Below are positions 25,753 through 34,225 of a DNA stretch of 64,000 nucleotides, one piece after another. The position numbers and the translations under genes are program-made. The notes below the pieces were generated by a model. The model saw nothing but the letters and a program-made list of their open reading frames with translations, did no database searches and was not told the DNA's origin. Positions within the stretch are counted from its first letter, which is position 1; every line of letters starts with the position of its first letter. Source of the DNA: Priestia taiwanensis (GTDB taxonomy: Bacteria; Bacillota; Bacilli; Bacillales; Bacillaceae_G); the NCBI RefSeq assembly GCF_014638355.1, contig NZ_BMFK01000001.1:883160-947159 (forward strand), written 5' to 3'.

Positions 25753-27618
25753 CTAATTTACACTCAATGAATAAGAACCATTTTTATTATCATATTTATA
25801 GACATATAGATAATATTTCCCTGGTTTTGCCTCGTATGTTCCTTTAATGACGTTACCATTATTTTGTCCATATGCAACGTAATCTTGTAAATTGGATTCA
25901 TGATGAAGCACCCATGTCATTCCGGTTTGCTTTTCATTTAATGTAAAAATGTTAATTTTTTGCGTTGAATTAACATTAAAGGTATATACATCTGTATTAT
26001 CACCATCGTTAAGGGTACCTTTTATCATTTTATTAAATTCTAACGTATTTGCCTCTTTAGGTTGATTATTTGGTTCTTGTTCAGTTACCTGTGAGATTTC
26101 TGGGCTCTCTGAATCTGAAACCTTTGATTCAAATCCTAAATTTACTAATATTGCTTTTAAATCTGGTAAAACACCAATTTTGTCGACAAATGGATTTTTA
26201 GATTTTGTACCTGTTCCAGTATTACTTAAAATCTTTCTTAATTGGCTTGGTGTATAGTACTTACCTAGATTTTCTTTAGCAATACCCTGTATTGAAATAG
26301 CTGCACCAGCAATAATAGGCGAAGCACTAGACGTTCCGCTAAAACTAGAAGTATATAAGTTTATAGCACTACTATTTTCCGTGGCTGAAGTTGTATCTAC
26401 GTTTTCTCCCCATCCATATACATCAATACGGCTTCCATAATTTGAAAACCATAAACGTTCGTGGGGGACATCTGATGAACCAGCTCCTACTATTATCGCA
26501 CCTGAATCCTTAAAATCTTTGCTATTACGATTCAAAACTTGTTTTCCATTTCTATCTCTAAATTGATCTAAATCATTTCCTCCATTTCCGCCTGCCTCTA
26601 TAATAATAATTCCTTTATCAGTCCCAGTACGAATTGCATCGAATACATCGGGGTGTACTTCAACAGGTAAATAGTTATCACCATATCCCTCATAAGCCGC
26701 TTGAGCCTCTAGTAATAATACATCCCCAGCATTTAGATTATTTACAGCACTTAATATCGCATCAGCTGTATTATAATCACCATTATCCCTGATTTGAGAT
26801 ATTACTTTTACCTTAGCTTTTGGTGCAATACCGATATTCCCCTTTTCGTTATCTTCCGCCGAAACAATTCCTAGTACTGATGTTCCATGACCAACATGCT
26901 GGTTTATATTCTGACCAGACATAAGTTCAACTTTCTGATTTACTAAATCCTCATGATTCAATAGCCATCCGTATTCCATATCTACAAATGTTGTACCTTT
27001 TCCATCTCCACCCTTAATACTCCACGCAAAAGGCGCATTAATACCATATGGTGCTGCTTTAAGGTACCCTTGGTCTTTAAACCTAGGGTCATCCAATGGT
27101 TTAAGTGAAAGATTAGGTACTTTTATTTCAGGTGGTGCTAGTTCTTTCAAATCTTTAATATATACATCTTCTATCAAAGGAGATTTTTTTAATTTCTCTA
27201 GTAATGTTTCTGCTTGTTCGCCCTTAGGAATTTGAACAACATAGTAGTTTAATAGATTTGAAGATGAATGATTGTCATGTTTTTTCCCATTTTCAGTTAG
27301 TTTTTGAATCTCTTTAGGATTTACCGATGTAAACAAACGGGTCAATGTTAAATCAGGAAATTCAGAAAAAACTGCCTCTAATGTAGAGTCGTTTTTCTCA
27401 GATTCTATTTGCTGTTCAAGACCGTCTTCATAAGGTAGATCTACCTCATTCTTGAACTTTACAATTAATTGTTTAGCATTCCCTTTTTCTAGATTAGATT
27501 CTTTTTTCTGTTCGATTGCATCACTTGGAGCGGCACTCACAATAGTTGTCGTAGTTCCTAAGCCTATAACAGCTGTGAGTATAGTTGTAGCAACAAGTAT
27601 TCTTTTAAACCGTTTCAT
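25753..27618 (-). CDS. secreted subtilisin-family serine protease with PPC domain
   Basis: A 621-residue S8 protease. It has a signal peptide (RFKRILVATTILTAVIG, cleavage likely after VSAAP), a propeptide of about 160 residues, then the catalytic domain with Asp in TTFVDMEYGW, His in NQHVGHGTSVLG, oxyanion Asn in EAGGNGGND and Ser in SFSGTSSASPIIAG. The C-terminal 110 residues (TEQEPNNQPKEANTLEF, then GDNTDVYTFNVN, KYYLYVYKYD) form a bacterial pre-peptidase C-terminal domain. The Asp motif is unusual (VDMEYGW instead of VDTGV), so specificity may differ from classical subtilisins. Monocistronic. Confidence 0.92.
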   Translation of the reverse strand: MKRFKRILVATTILTAVIGLGTTTTIVSAAPSDAIEQKKESNLEKGNAKQLIVKFKNEVDLPYEDGLEQQIESEKNDSTLEAVFSEFPDLTLTRLFTSVNPKEIQKLTENGKKHDNHSSSNLLNYYVVQIPKGEQAETLLEKLKKSPLIEDVYIKDLKELAPPEIKVPNLSLKPLDDPRFKDQGYLKAAPYGINAPFAWSIKGGDGKGTTFVDMEYGWLLNHEDLVNQKVELMSGQNINQHVGHGTSVLGIVSAEDNEKGNIGIAPKAKVKVISQIRDNGDYNTADAILSAVNNLNAGDVLLLEAQAAYEGYGDNYLPVEVHPDVFDAIRTGTDKGIIIIEAGGNGGNDLDQFRDRNGKQVLNRNSKDFKDSGAIIVGAGSSDVPHERLWFSNYGSRIDVYGWGENVDTTSATENSSAINLYTSSFSGTSSASPIIAGAAISIQGIAKENLGKYYTPSQLRKILSNTGTGTKSKNPFVDKIGVLPDLKAILVNLGFESKVSDSESPEISQVTEQEPNNQPKEANTLEFNKMIKGTLNDGDNTDVYTFNVNSTQKINIFTLNEKQTGMTWVLHHESNLQDYVAYGQNNGNVIKGTYEAKPGKYYLYVYKYDNKNGSYSLSVN

Positions 27619-28060
27619 TAATTAGCCCTCTACTTTCTAGTATATGAATAAATTAATATATAATTTTTTCCTACCATGAGCCCCTTTAAAAACGATGTAG
27701 GAAATTCTTATACTAGATAAAGTATAGTCTAATTCAACTTTAAACTATCTATTTATGCAGTATTGCATATTTTTTCGAAATCTCGCATGATAATAGTATT
27801 TCAGAAGTATGAATAATTTATTGCTAATCATAGGAAATATCGTTAGGTTATTTAGTAGTTATATCAAAAAATAGGTAGGAACACTCCTTCGCATCACTTA
27901 TGCAAGGAGCGTTCTCACCTATTTTAATAAAAAAATTCAGTGTTTTTATCTGAACACGGGGTGGGATAATTCACTACTTACCGATAAATTTATTTCTTCA
28001 TATGTGATAATTTTATTTTTACTCTCACCAAACTTTCGAACAACTGGTGCGGAATGTTGG
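27619..28060. other. intergenic region with terminator hairpin
   Basis: About 440 bp. Apart from the subtilase promoter region and one hairpin at 27868-27925 I see nothing. Confidence 0.5.
27868..27925. terminator. large imperfect hairpin, probable terminator
   Basis: Arms ATAGGTAGGAACACTCCTT and AAGGAGCGTTCTCACCTAT pair with two mismatches. T/A-rich flanks on both sides would allow termination in either direction; it may serve the N-acetyltransferase remnant on its right. Confidence 0.65.
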
Positions 28061-28540
28061 TTAAACCTTAATTTGAAAATAACGATGAGCAACTTCCTCA
28101 ATCTTGTGTTTTTCGATTTTTTCTTTTGTTTTCTCTTTGCCGTTGACGATAATCAACGTATCTCCTAACAGGGTGATACGCCCATTTTCCGTCACTCTTG
28201 AAAGGAAATACATTTTGTTAAACATTGATTCAGGAGATGTTTCAGTTAGAATACAGATTGGATGAATGTTCTCCAAATCCCATTGATGAGAGGGTTTTTC
28301 AAATCGATATAGAGTTTCCCACTCATCATCGGTCTTCTTTTGTAAATAGTAAAACGATTTGTCGTCATCCTTCTTCACGCGGTATATTCCATCACTATCA
28401 ACAATTTCATCTCCGCTTAGTGGAACAGGAAGTCGAGGTGAATTACCTCCCATATCTACATCCACCAAGTATTCTTTATTATTAAGTGGTACGATTATAA
28501 ATAAATGAGCATTTTCAAGAGCCCATATTCCATCTCTTAC
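28061..28540 (-). pseudogene. arylamine N-acetyltransferase, N-terminal third missing
   Basis: The minus strand reads GKIYVRDGIWALENAHLFII, VPLNNKEYLVDVDMGGNSPR and LPVPLSGDEIVDSDGIYR, the middle and C-terminal parts of arylamine N-acetyltransferase (NAT). The catalytic histidine is in NAHLFI and the aspartate in LVDVD. The first 100 or so residues, including the catalytic cysteine (RGGLCYELN motif), are not found upstream, where stops occur in frame. The longest open frame begins at 28468 inside the domain. An active NAT cannot be made. Confidence 0.75.
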
Positions 28541-28801
28541 ATATATTTTGCCGGTTCAGTTCCAAAAAGATAAAAATTCCCCTTACACGGTTCCAGAATG
28601 GCAGGTAGAATGTTGCAATGAAGTACAAGTATTTCCCTCCCTTAATTGTACTTTTTAATAACTATAAATGAATCAATTTCACGATAGGTAAATGCTTATC
28701 TGAAAACAGATATGTTAATGTCCGTTAATACTTATTGTGTTATTTGGTTCCATTGCTACACAAACCCCAAGATAAGTAACATGTTATTGTATGTCCCTAA
28801 T
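28541..28801. other. intergenic region, no gene seen
   Basis: About 260 bp between the N-acetyltransferase remnant and the next terminator. A short minus-strand frame reads HCNILPAILEPCKGNFYLFG without a start; it is not part of the NAT domain and I cannot name it. Confidence 0.4.
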
Positions 28802-28846
28802 TAAAACGCCCTCCAAACTGACGTTTTGGGGGGCGTTTTAAAAAAT
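28802..28846 (-). terminator. strong hairpin terminator of the chimeric GNAT/XRE gene
   Basis: Arms TAAAACGCCCTCCAAA and TTTGGGGGGCGTTTTA pair over 16 bp with one wobble; placed 10 bp after the stop codon of the chimeric gene. Confidence 0.88.
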
Positions 28847-28855
28847 CCAAAATAA

Positions 28856-29563
28856 TTATTTGTATTTTTTGGCTAGAGATTCGCTACCAATTGCTGCAAT
28901 GATAGTCATAAAAAACGGTCCAACTTGAAGTAACAGAGAATCTTGTAAGAACACAATATTTAAATCAAATAACTTATTACCTATAATAATGAATATCTTA
29001 GCTAGTATGATTAAAAATCCAATCATTAGAAGAATATCAAAAAATAATTTCCATTTTGGATAGGATAATTTTCGACTATCTTTTATAAGTTTCTCTTTCA
29101 AAGAGTTATCCTCCTTTACTAATTCATCAAGAGAAATATCAAATATGTCACTTAACTTAATTAGCAATTCAATACTAGGGTAACCTAATTGTAAGCGATT
29201 TAATTTCAGTTGTTCAAAAACAAAGCGTAGAACTAGTTTAATAGCTTCCGTTCCGTATCCTTTTCCCGTTAATCCAATGGAATTCATCGCTATTCTAAAT
29301 CCTGCTTTTTTGTCCTCTTCATTTATATCAACAATCGCTAGTTCTCCGATTATTTCGTCCGTACCTTGTAAACAAATTGCAAAGTCATGGCGATTAGGAT
29401 CATTCGTTATCCTCTTTATATGAGATTGAATTTGCTCCAATGTAAATGTCGATTTCGTTCCAGTCATATAATTTATTTCTTTGTCTAGTGTACTTTCTAA
29501 CATGATTCGTGCATCTGATTCACAAGGAAGTCTTAAATAAATCCTTTTACTCTCTAGCCTCAT
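28856..29563 (-). CDS. chimeric ORF: GNAT N-terminus fused to the tail of an XRE membrane regulator
   Basis: A 235-residue frame made of two unrelated halves. Residues 1-127 are a RimJ/RimL-type acetyltransferase (RLESKRIYLRLPCESDARIM, GKGYGTEAIKLVLRF) that stops at LKLNRLQL, before the final strands. From residue 128 the sequence is the end of an XRE HTH (GYPSIELLIKLSDIFDISLD, ELVKEDNSLKEKLIKDSR) followed by two or three membrane helices (KLFFDILLMIGFLIILAKIF; VGPFFMTIIAAIG). This looks like an in-frame deletion joining two neighbouring genes. Neither half is complete; activity is doubtful. Ribosome site AAAGGA. Confidence 0.75.
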   Translation of the reverse strand: MRLESKRIYLRLPCESDARIMLESTLDKEINYMTGTKSTFTLEQIQSHIKRITNDPNRHDFAICLQGTDEIIGELAIVDINEEDKKAGFRIAMNSIGLTGKGYGTEAIKLVLRFVFEQLKLNRLQLGYPSIELLIKLSDIFDISLDELVKEDNSLKEKLIKDSRKLSYPKWKLFFDILLMIGFLIILAKIFIIIGNKLFDLNIVFLQDSLLLQVGPFFMTIIAAIGSESLAKKYK

Positions 29564-29604
29564 CTTTTATTGATCCTTTCTTCATAATTATTTATTCGAC
29601 TATA

Positions 29605-29630
29605 GAAAAAGCACGGTTTTCACCATGCTT
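29605..29630 (-). terminator. terminator of the YhbS-like acetyltransferase gene
   Basis: Stem AGCATGGT / ACCGTGCT with a GAAA-type loop and TTTTTC on the minus strand. Confidence 0.85.
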
Positions 29631-29639
29631 CTCTTTATA

Positions 29640-30170
29640 TTATTCAAAGAATGCTTTTGAATAATGTACAACTCCTTGTACAGCATCAAGCGTATGTTCA
29701 TTTAATTCTAATGCCATGAATACTTCATCTGGCACTTCAAACGGTGCTTTAATTTTCCATAAGCTTGCTTTTTTAAATCCGAACTTTGGATAGTAATCTT
29801 GATGCCCCAAGACAACGACAGATTGGTAACTAAGTTCTTTTGCTTTTTCTAAAGCAGCTACAATTAACTTGCTCCCAATTCCTTTTCCTTGGTACGTAGG
29901 CTCAACAGAAACGGGAGCTAATGCTAATGATTGTACTGCTTTCTCATCGTGGACAATCGTAATTGTTGTTAGTAAGACATGACCAATCACTTCATCGTTA
30001 TGTATCGCTACTAATGATAACTCTGGGATGAATGCGTCTGATTTTCTTAACCTAGCGACTAATTGATGTTCTTTCTTATCACTAAATGCTTCATTTAGGA
30101 AAGCAAGTCTTACAATCTCTTCTACTTGCTTATACTCTTGTTCTCGTTCTTGTCTAATTGTTAGTTCCAT
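29640..30170 (-). CDS. GNAT family N-acetyltransferase, YhbS-like
   Basis: A 176-residue acetyltransferase of the YhbS-type (COG3153-like) group. The acetyl-CoA loop is QGKGIG near residue 96, preceded by LALAPVSVEPTY, and the family tail VVVLGHQDYYPKFGFKKAS is present. The substrate is unknown. It has its own terminator and is probably monocistronic. Confidence 0.87.
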   Translation of the reverse strand: MELTIRQEREQEYKQVEEIVRLAFLNEAFSDKKEHQLVARLRKSDAFIPELSLVAIHNDEVIGHVLLTTITIVHDEKAVQSLALAPVSVEPTYQGKGIGSKLIVAALEKAKELSYQSVVVLGHQDYYPKFGFKKASLWKIKAPFEVPDEVFMALELNEHTLDAVQGVVHYSKAFFE

Positions 30171-30244
30171 TATACAAAGCCTCTTTTCTTCAATCTATAT
30201 CTATTATGCACCGTTCTGTCATACATTCTCAAGTCTTTATACAA

Positions 30245-30271
30245 AGAAAAAAGCATGACATAGTGTCATGC
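30245..30271 (-). terminator. terminator of the TetR gene, overlapping its stop codon
   Basis: Stem AGCATGACA / TGTCATGCT followed by TTTTTTC on the minus strand. The TGA stop of the regulator (30266-30268) lies in the 5' arm. Confidence 0.88.
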
Positions 30272-30892
30272 TTTCGTTGCTTTCTCAAATGTTTGAATTA
30301 ATTCTTTACTGTATGCTTCTAAGTCCACTTTATCGCGAATGGAGCTACTTGACATGTATTCACCAATTGCTCCTTGAATCGAATTTGCCATAACGTATAC
30401 GTTAAATGTACCGAATTCCCCTTGTTCTTGACCTGTACGTAAAATTTGGATTAACTCGCAAAGTAAAATATCTTCCTCTAATTCATCCTCTAACTTATAG
30501 TACGGTGTATTATCTGGTGTTCGTGCATTAAAGACAATTTCTACTAATGCTGTGAAGTGCATCGGTTGTGTACCTTGATAAGCTAAGCTTGCATCAATAA
30601 AAGCGCTCAACTTAGCTGTTGCTGTCTCTGTCCTATGAACACGTTCTAAAATATACGTTGCAGACTTTTCAACTAAGTTCATTAATAGATGATTCATCAA
30701 ATCACTTTTGTCCGAGAAATGATACGAAATAAGCCCTGTGCTTATTCCAGCACGCTTTGCAATTTGAGCTAAACTTGCTTTTACATAACCGATTTCATTT
30801 AAAGTTTGGATTGCTGCATTCATAATTTGTTCGCGTCTTGCTTCTGCGATGAAAGACTGTTTTCCACTTGCTTTCGTCTGTTCTTCTGTCAT
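30266..30892 (-). CDS. TetR family transcriptional regulator
   Basis: A 208-residue TetR-type repressor. The N-terminal HTH spans about residues 20-65 (AREQIMNAAIQTLNEIGYVK; LAQIAKRAGISTGLISYHFS). The C-terminal ligand-binding domain is helical, with a BetI-like end. It is directly downstream of the membrane-protein gene (start next to that gene's stop, AAGGTG inside it). The nested palindromes in front of the operon are its likely operator, implying autoregulation. Confidence 0.88.
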   Translation of the reverse strand: MTEEQTKASGKQSFIAEARREQIMNAAIQTLNEIGYVKASLAQIAKRAGISTGLISYHFSDKSDLMNHLLMNLVEKSATYILERVHRTETATAKLSAFIDASLAYQGTQPMHFTALVEIVFNARTPDNTPYYKLEDELEEDILLCELIQILRTGQEQGEFGTFNVYVMANSIQGAIGEYMSSSSIRDKVDLEAYSKELIQTFEKATKA

Positions 30893-31345
30893 TTAATTCA
30901 CCTTACTTGCTTTTAGTATCTTCTTAATAATACTCACTATGATAATAATACCAAGAACAGAAAGAATTGTCTTGTCGATTGGGCTAGTATAGACACGATC
31001 TAAGAAAATAGAAACTTTTTCGCTTTGAAAGTTAAAAACAAGATTTAATAATAGTTTCACTAAATTGTAGAAGAAATAGATCGGAATGAGACTAATACTT
31101 AATTGAAAATAAGATACTGCCTGTTCACTATGTTTTGTAGCAGATAGTAGTAAAGCAATAACGCTACATCCAATAACCCCAGCAAGAAGAATAAAAGAAA
31201 TCCAGTTATACCATTCAATCCCTTGCCCTTCCACTAACTTGTTGTATCGGAACCATGCGAACATACTTGTTGCAGCTGCGACAAACAATGCTCCAAGTGG
31301 GACAAATCCTTGCCATTCTTTTGATTTCTTTACTTTTTCATTCAT
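30893..31345 (-). CDS. four-helix membrane protein in operon with TetR regulator
   Basis: A 150-residue integral membrane protein of unknown family. Hydrophobic segments lie at about residues 17-32, 45-65, 80-108 and 122-145; the N- and C-termini are lysine-rich. First gene of a two-gene unit with the TetR repressor. No transporter signature is visible; the context only says that its level is controlled by that repressor. Confidence 0.75.
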   Translation of the reverse strand: MNEKVKKSKEWQGFVPLGALFVAAATSMFAWFRYNKLVEGQGIEWYNWISFILLAGVIGCSVIALLLSATKHSEQAVSYFQLSISLIPIYFFYNLVKLLLNLVFNFQSEKVSIFLDRVYTSPIDKTILSVLGIIIIVSIIKKILKASKVN

Positions 31346-31381
31346 TAATTAAAGCTCCTCCTCATTTTTTAGTTATACAAT

Positions 31382-31444
31382 CACTTATTTGATTAATTAA
31401 TCAAATTTTAACATAGAGAATTTGATCGGTCAATCAAATAAGTG
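31382..31444 (-). promoter_or_regulatory. nested palindromic operator, probable TetR binding region
   Basis: A 20-bp perfect palindrome (ATTTGATTAATTAATCAAAT, 31387-31406) is followed by a second dyad TTGATCGGTCAATCAA (31421-31436). The outer flanks are also inverted (CACTTATTTGATT at 31382-31394 and AATCAAATAAGTG at 31432-31444). The sites lie 40-100 bp before the membrane protein/TetR operon and fit TetR-family operators. Confidence 0.75.
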
Positions 31445-31523
31445 TAATTCGCCTCAAAGGGATTAAATGGTAAAAATATGCTACATACTATAGAAAATAT
31501 GAAGAAAAGGGTGAACATACATC

Positions 31524-31925
31524 ATGCTTAACTATATTGTCTTTTTCGGATTGATAGCGGTTATATTAATTGTATACACCATGTATGGAAAGTACGATAA
31601 TGGAGAGGCTTTGGAAAGGTTAAAAGGAAACTCCTATATAGAGACAAGATTATACCAAAGTTTAGAGCAGCAAGGATATCCGGTTCGCTCCCAAACATAC
31701 TGTGGACCTTATAGAATTGATCTCACATTGTACGATTGGCTTGCGATAGAGTGTGATGGGAAAGCGTATCATTCAACGCCAGAACAAAAAGCACATGACA
31801 GCAAAAAAAATCATTATTTAAGAAGTCAGGGATGGACTGTGTTACGCTTTACAGGGTCAAAAATACATAACGATTTACCAGGAGTATTACATAAAATTGA
31901 GAAAACAATTCATGAAAGAAGCTAA
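31524..31925 (+). CDS. membrane-anchored DUF559/Vsr-like nuclease-fold protein
   Basis: A 133-residue protein with one N-terminal membrane helix (NYIVFFGLIAVILIVYTMYG) and a PD-(D/E)XK-type domain. Key residues are Asp in YRIDLTLYD and Glu-Cys-Asp-Gly-Lys in AIECDGKAYH, followed by GWTVLRFTGSKI, the usual ending of DUF559 and very-short-patch-repair-like nucleases. It could be a single-strand or mismatch nuclease held at the membrane, but activity is unproven. It is divergent from the TetR operon. Confidence 0.72.
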   Translation: MLNYIVFFGLIAVILIVYTMYGKYDNGEALERLKGNSYIETRLYQSLEQQGYPVRSQTYCGPYRIDLTLYDWLAIECDGKAYHSTPEQKAHDSKKNHYLRSQGWTVLRFTGSKIHNDLPGVLHKIEKTIHERS

Positions 31926-31994
31926 GTACTACATTAATTAAGAAATATTCATATGAGTCAATCATTCATATATAGTTTTATCACTTTAAAATAA

Positions 31995-32037
31995 AAAGCC
32001 AATCCCCCTCATTATATAGAGAGGAATTGGCTTTTAT
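31995..32037. terminator. bidirectional terminator between convergent genes
   Basis: Arms AAAAGCCAATCCCCCTC and GAGAGGAATTGGCTTTT pair over about 15 bp with a short mismatch; it ends next to the stop of the 59-residue gene. Confidence 0.8.
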
Positions 32038-32038
32038 C

Positions 32039-32218
32039 TTACTTCTTTTTCAATTCAATATTAATATAACTCAGCACTTCTTTTGATGAGCTATACTTTG
32101 GATTGTTCCCTCTTTGCGGTTCACGCACGTAATGAACAATGACATCTTGTTGTTTTTGCAAGAGATTAATATATTGTAAGATTTCTTCTTCTGTTCCACT
32201 TAAGCGCATTTTAATCAT
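32039..32218 (-). CDS. small protein, DUF3970-like
   Basis: A 59-residue protein (IKMRLSGTEEEILQYINLLQ, VIVHYVREPQRGNNP, SYINIELKKK). The pattern of a beta strand, a helix and a further strand pair with a conserved G-T-x-E-E start resembles the small Bacillus DUF3970-type proteins; this is from memory and should be checked. AAGGAT lies before the ATG at 32218, and a terminator follows the stop directly. Function unknown. Confidence 0.65.
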   Translation of the reverse strand: MIKMRLSGTEEEILQYINLLQKQQDVIVHYVREPQRGNNPKYSSSKEVLSYINIELKKK

Positions 32219-32348
32219 GATACTATTTATCCTTCTAAATTAATTGGATTTCACAAAAATTCATTTATTATCCTAATAGAACTTTCATAATGAAGTCTCA
32301 TTATAACAAATACATCCTTTTCCACTCAAGAAGAAATCATCCAAACTC

Positions 32349-33989
32349 TTACCACCAATTCGTATACGTTGTTGATGTCGATGGAACTGGTGTTAAATAT
32401 TGTTGATTTGGCTGCCATGATTTAATTGTTCCGTCTGAACGTTTAATGAATGCTTTAAACTGCACATTTCGCTCTGCTGGGAAGTAAACAGTTCCTCTCC
32501 AGTCTTTATGCGTAGCGTTATATGTTAGTTTAATTGGATAGAGTGTTGTGTCCCATTGACCTAGTTCTGGTCGATCTCCGACAATATACACTGTGTCACC
32601 AGTTGTTGTTGGGGCGTTCTTAACAACAACCGTCTGCGCAACAGGAGTAATACCTAAAATATCCTTATATTTACTCATTAACGCATTGTTGTATAGCACA
32701 TCTTGATAGCGAAGTAATGTAAATCCTGCAAAATTATAATTGAACGCCATCTCCGCAACTCGTTTATACTCTGCTTCATTTCCAATACTTAATCCATTTT
32801 CTCCATTTAAAACAATACCTTTTTCATTCGCAAGCTGTGCAATCGTCTTTACAAGTGTTTTGGGCATTGAATATTCTGGATATGTTCCCTTATCTTCCAT
32901 TTCTAGACATGTAAATGTCAAATCTAAGTTAGCAGTTTTAAATGCGTCTAGTAATCTATTATAATCATTGTATCCTGCTGGTTTCTCTGCGCTGTGTGGC
33001 AAGTTAGGGTTATTATATTGCCAATGTACTCCTGCTATTTTTGCTCCAATTGGTACTTGAAGCGTATCGTCAAACGCTGTATGTGCCAACTCACCTAATA
33101 GTTTCGTATGATCTTCTAGTACACCTTGATACCATTTTAAGAAGTCCACACCATATGCTGTTTTGTATCCATTTGCTAGAAATTGATTTCCATCAGATGG
33201 CGGAAGTACTTGTGATAATGATGTAAGATTTGTGCCCCATGCTGCATTAATTCCAGCTAGTGAGCCATATTTTTGTACTGCCCATGTTCGGAATTTTGTT
33301 TTCGCAAATTCTGTGTAACTTTGGAATTTACCACGTGATGGATAACCAGATGCATCGGCATTCGTATAAGATGGATAACGAATTTCACCAGCCGGCCCAC
33401 CTGATAAGTATACTTTTGCGATGACATCTTTATAAGGAAGCATTGCATTTGCAAATGCCTCGTATAGCTCTCCGTATTGCTTTCGGATTACATCAGAAGC
33501 TACTGGATTTAATGTTTCTTTATTAATTGTACCTGTTTCTGACTTAAAGTATAGTCGGTCATCAGATGCATGATTCCATATCCAAGACGGAATTGGTGTA
33601 TTACAATCATCTCCAACGTTTCCACCACATTGATGTGTTGAAAGAATCGGAATCATTTTCATCCCAGCATTACGTACAGATTGCGCAAAGCGCTGTGCGT
33701 AAGAGAAATCAAATTGTTGATCGCCATTTTTCTCCATATCCCCCCACCAAAAATCAACTGTAATAGCCGAGAAGCCATTTTGCTTTGCCCATCGCAAATC
33801 ATTTTCAAATGTTTCCCACGTTGTCACTTCTGGTATCTTCTTTAAAGGTGCCATTAAATATGACTTGTAATTAGAATTCATTGATTGACCGTTTACGGCC
33901 GCATAGCTGTGAGTTGGAAATAACGTACTAGCTAACAAAATAAGAATAGATAAGATTGCAACATTCATAAAGTTACTTTTTCTTTTCAT
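32349..33989 (-). CDS. spoII: secreted beta-amylase with starch-binding domain
   Basis: A 546-residue GH14 beta-amylase releasing maltose from starch ends. It has a signal peptide (NVAILSILILLASTLFPTHS, cleavage near AYAAV), a (beta/alpha)8 domain beginning MAPLKKIPEVTTWETFENDL, catalytic glutamates in SGGPAGEIRYPSY and VLNGENGLSIG, and a C-terminal CBM20 (TTGDTVYIVGDRPELGQWD). Length and sequence closely match the B. cereus SpoII enzyme. The start is the ATG at 33989 with AAGGAG upstream; the frame is open 22 codons further but without a ribosome site. A cre box lies in the promoter. Confidence 0.95.
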   Translation of the reverse strand: MKRKSNFMNVAILSILILLASTLFPTHSYAAVNGQSMNSNYKSYLMAPLKKIPEVTTWETFENDLRWAKQNGFSAITVDFWWGDMEKNGDQQFDFSYAQRFAQSVRNAGMKMIPILSTHQCGGNVGDDCNTPIPSWIWNHASDDRLYFKSETGTINKETLNPVASDVIRKQYGELYEAFANAMLPYKDVIAKVYLSGGPAGEIRYPSYTNADASGYPSRGKFQSYTEFAKTKFRTWAVQKYGSLAGINAAWGTNLTSLSQVLPPSDGNQFLANGYKTAYGVDFLKWYQGVLEDHTKLLGELAHTAFDDTLQVPIGAKIAGVHWQYNNPNLPHSAEKPAGYNDYNRLLDAFKTANLDLTFTCLEMEDKGTYPEYSMPKTLVKTIAQLANEKGIVLNGENGLSIGNEAEYKRVAEMAFNYNFAGFTLLRYQDVLYNNALMSKYKDILGITPVAQTVVVKNAPTTTGDTVYIVGDRPELGQWDTTLYPIKLTYNATHKDWRGTVYFPAERNVQFKAFIKRSDGTIKSWQPNQQYLTPVPSTSTTYTNWW

Positions 33990-34089
33990 ACACATTCTCC
34001 TTTTTATAGAGTAAGACTTGTTCATACGAATATGTAGCCCATCTTCTCCCTTCACTTAATAATAGACACTAGTGTATCCGCTTTCATTT

Positions 34090-34113
34090 TATCATTTAAT
34101 GCAACCGCTTGCA
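34090..34113 (-). promoter_or_regulatory. cre (CcpA) site overlapping the beta-amylase promoter
   Basis: TGCAACCGCTTGCA (34100-34113) fits the cre consensus TGNAANCGNTTNCA and is fully palindromic. On the minus strand a possible -35 (GTGCAA) lies inside it and a -10 (TAAAAT) 17 bp further, so CcpA bound here would block RNA polymerase. This predicts glucose repression of the amylase. Confidence 0.7.
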
Positions 34114-34115
34114 CT

Positions 34116-34160
34116 AAGAAAAAAGTCTGATTTTTTATATTTATAAAAAATCAGACTTTT
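34116..34160. terminator. perfect hairpin, bidirectional terminator
   Basis: Arms AAAAGTCTGATTTTTTATA and its exact complement around a TTTA loop, between the amylase promoter and the end of the MDR reductase gene. Confidence 0.8.
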
Positions 34161-34225
34161 CGCCTTCTCTATTGTATGTATAGTTTACATATTGGACTTG
34201 TCTCCATAAGTTAAAAAACATTAAC

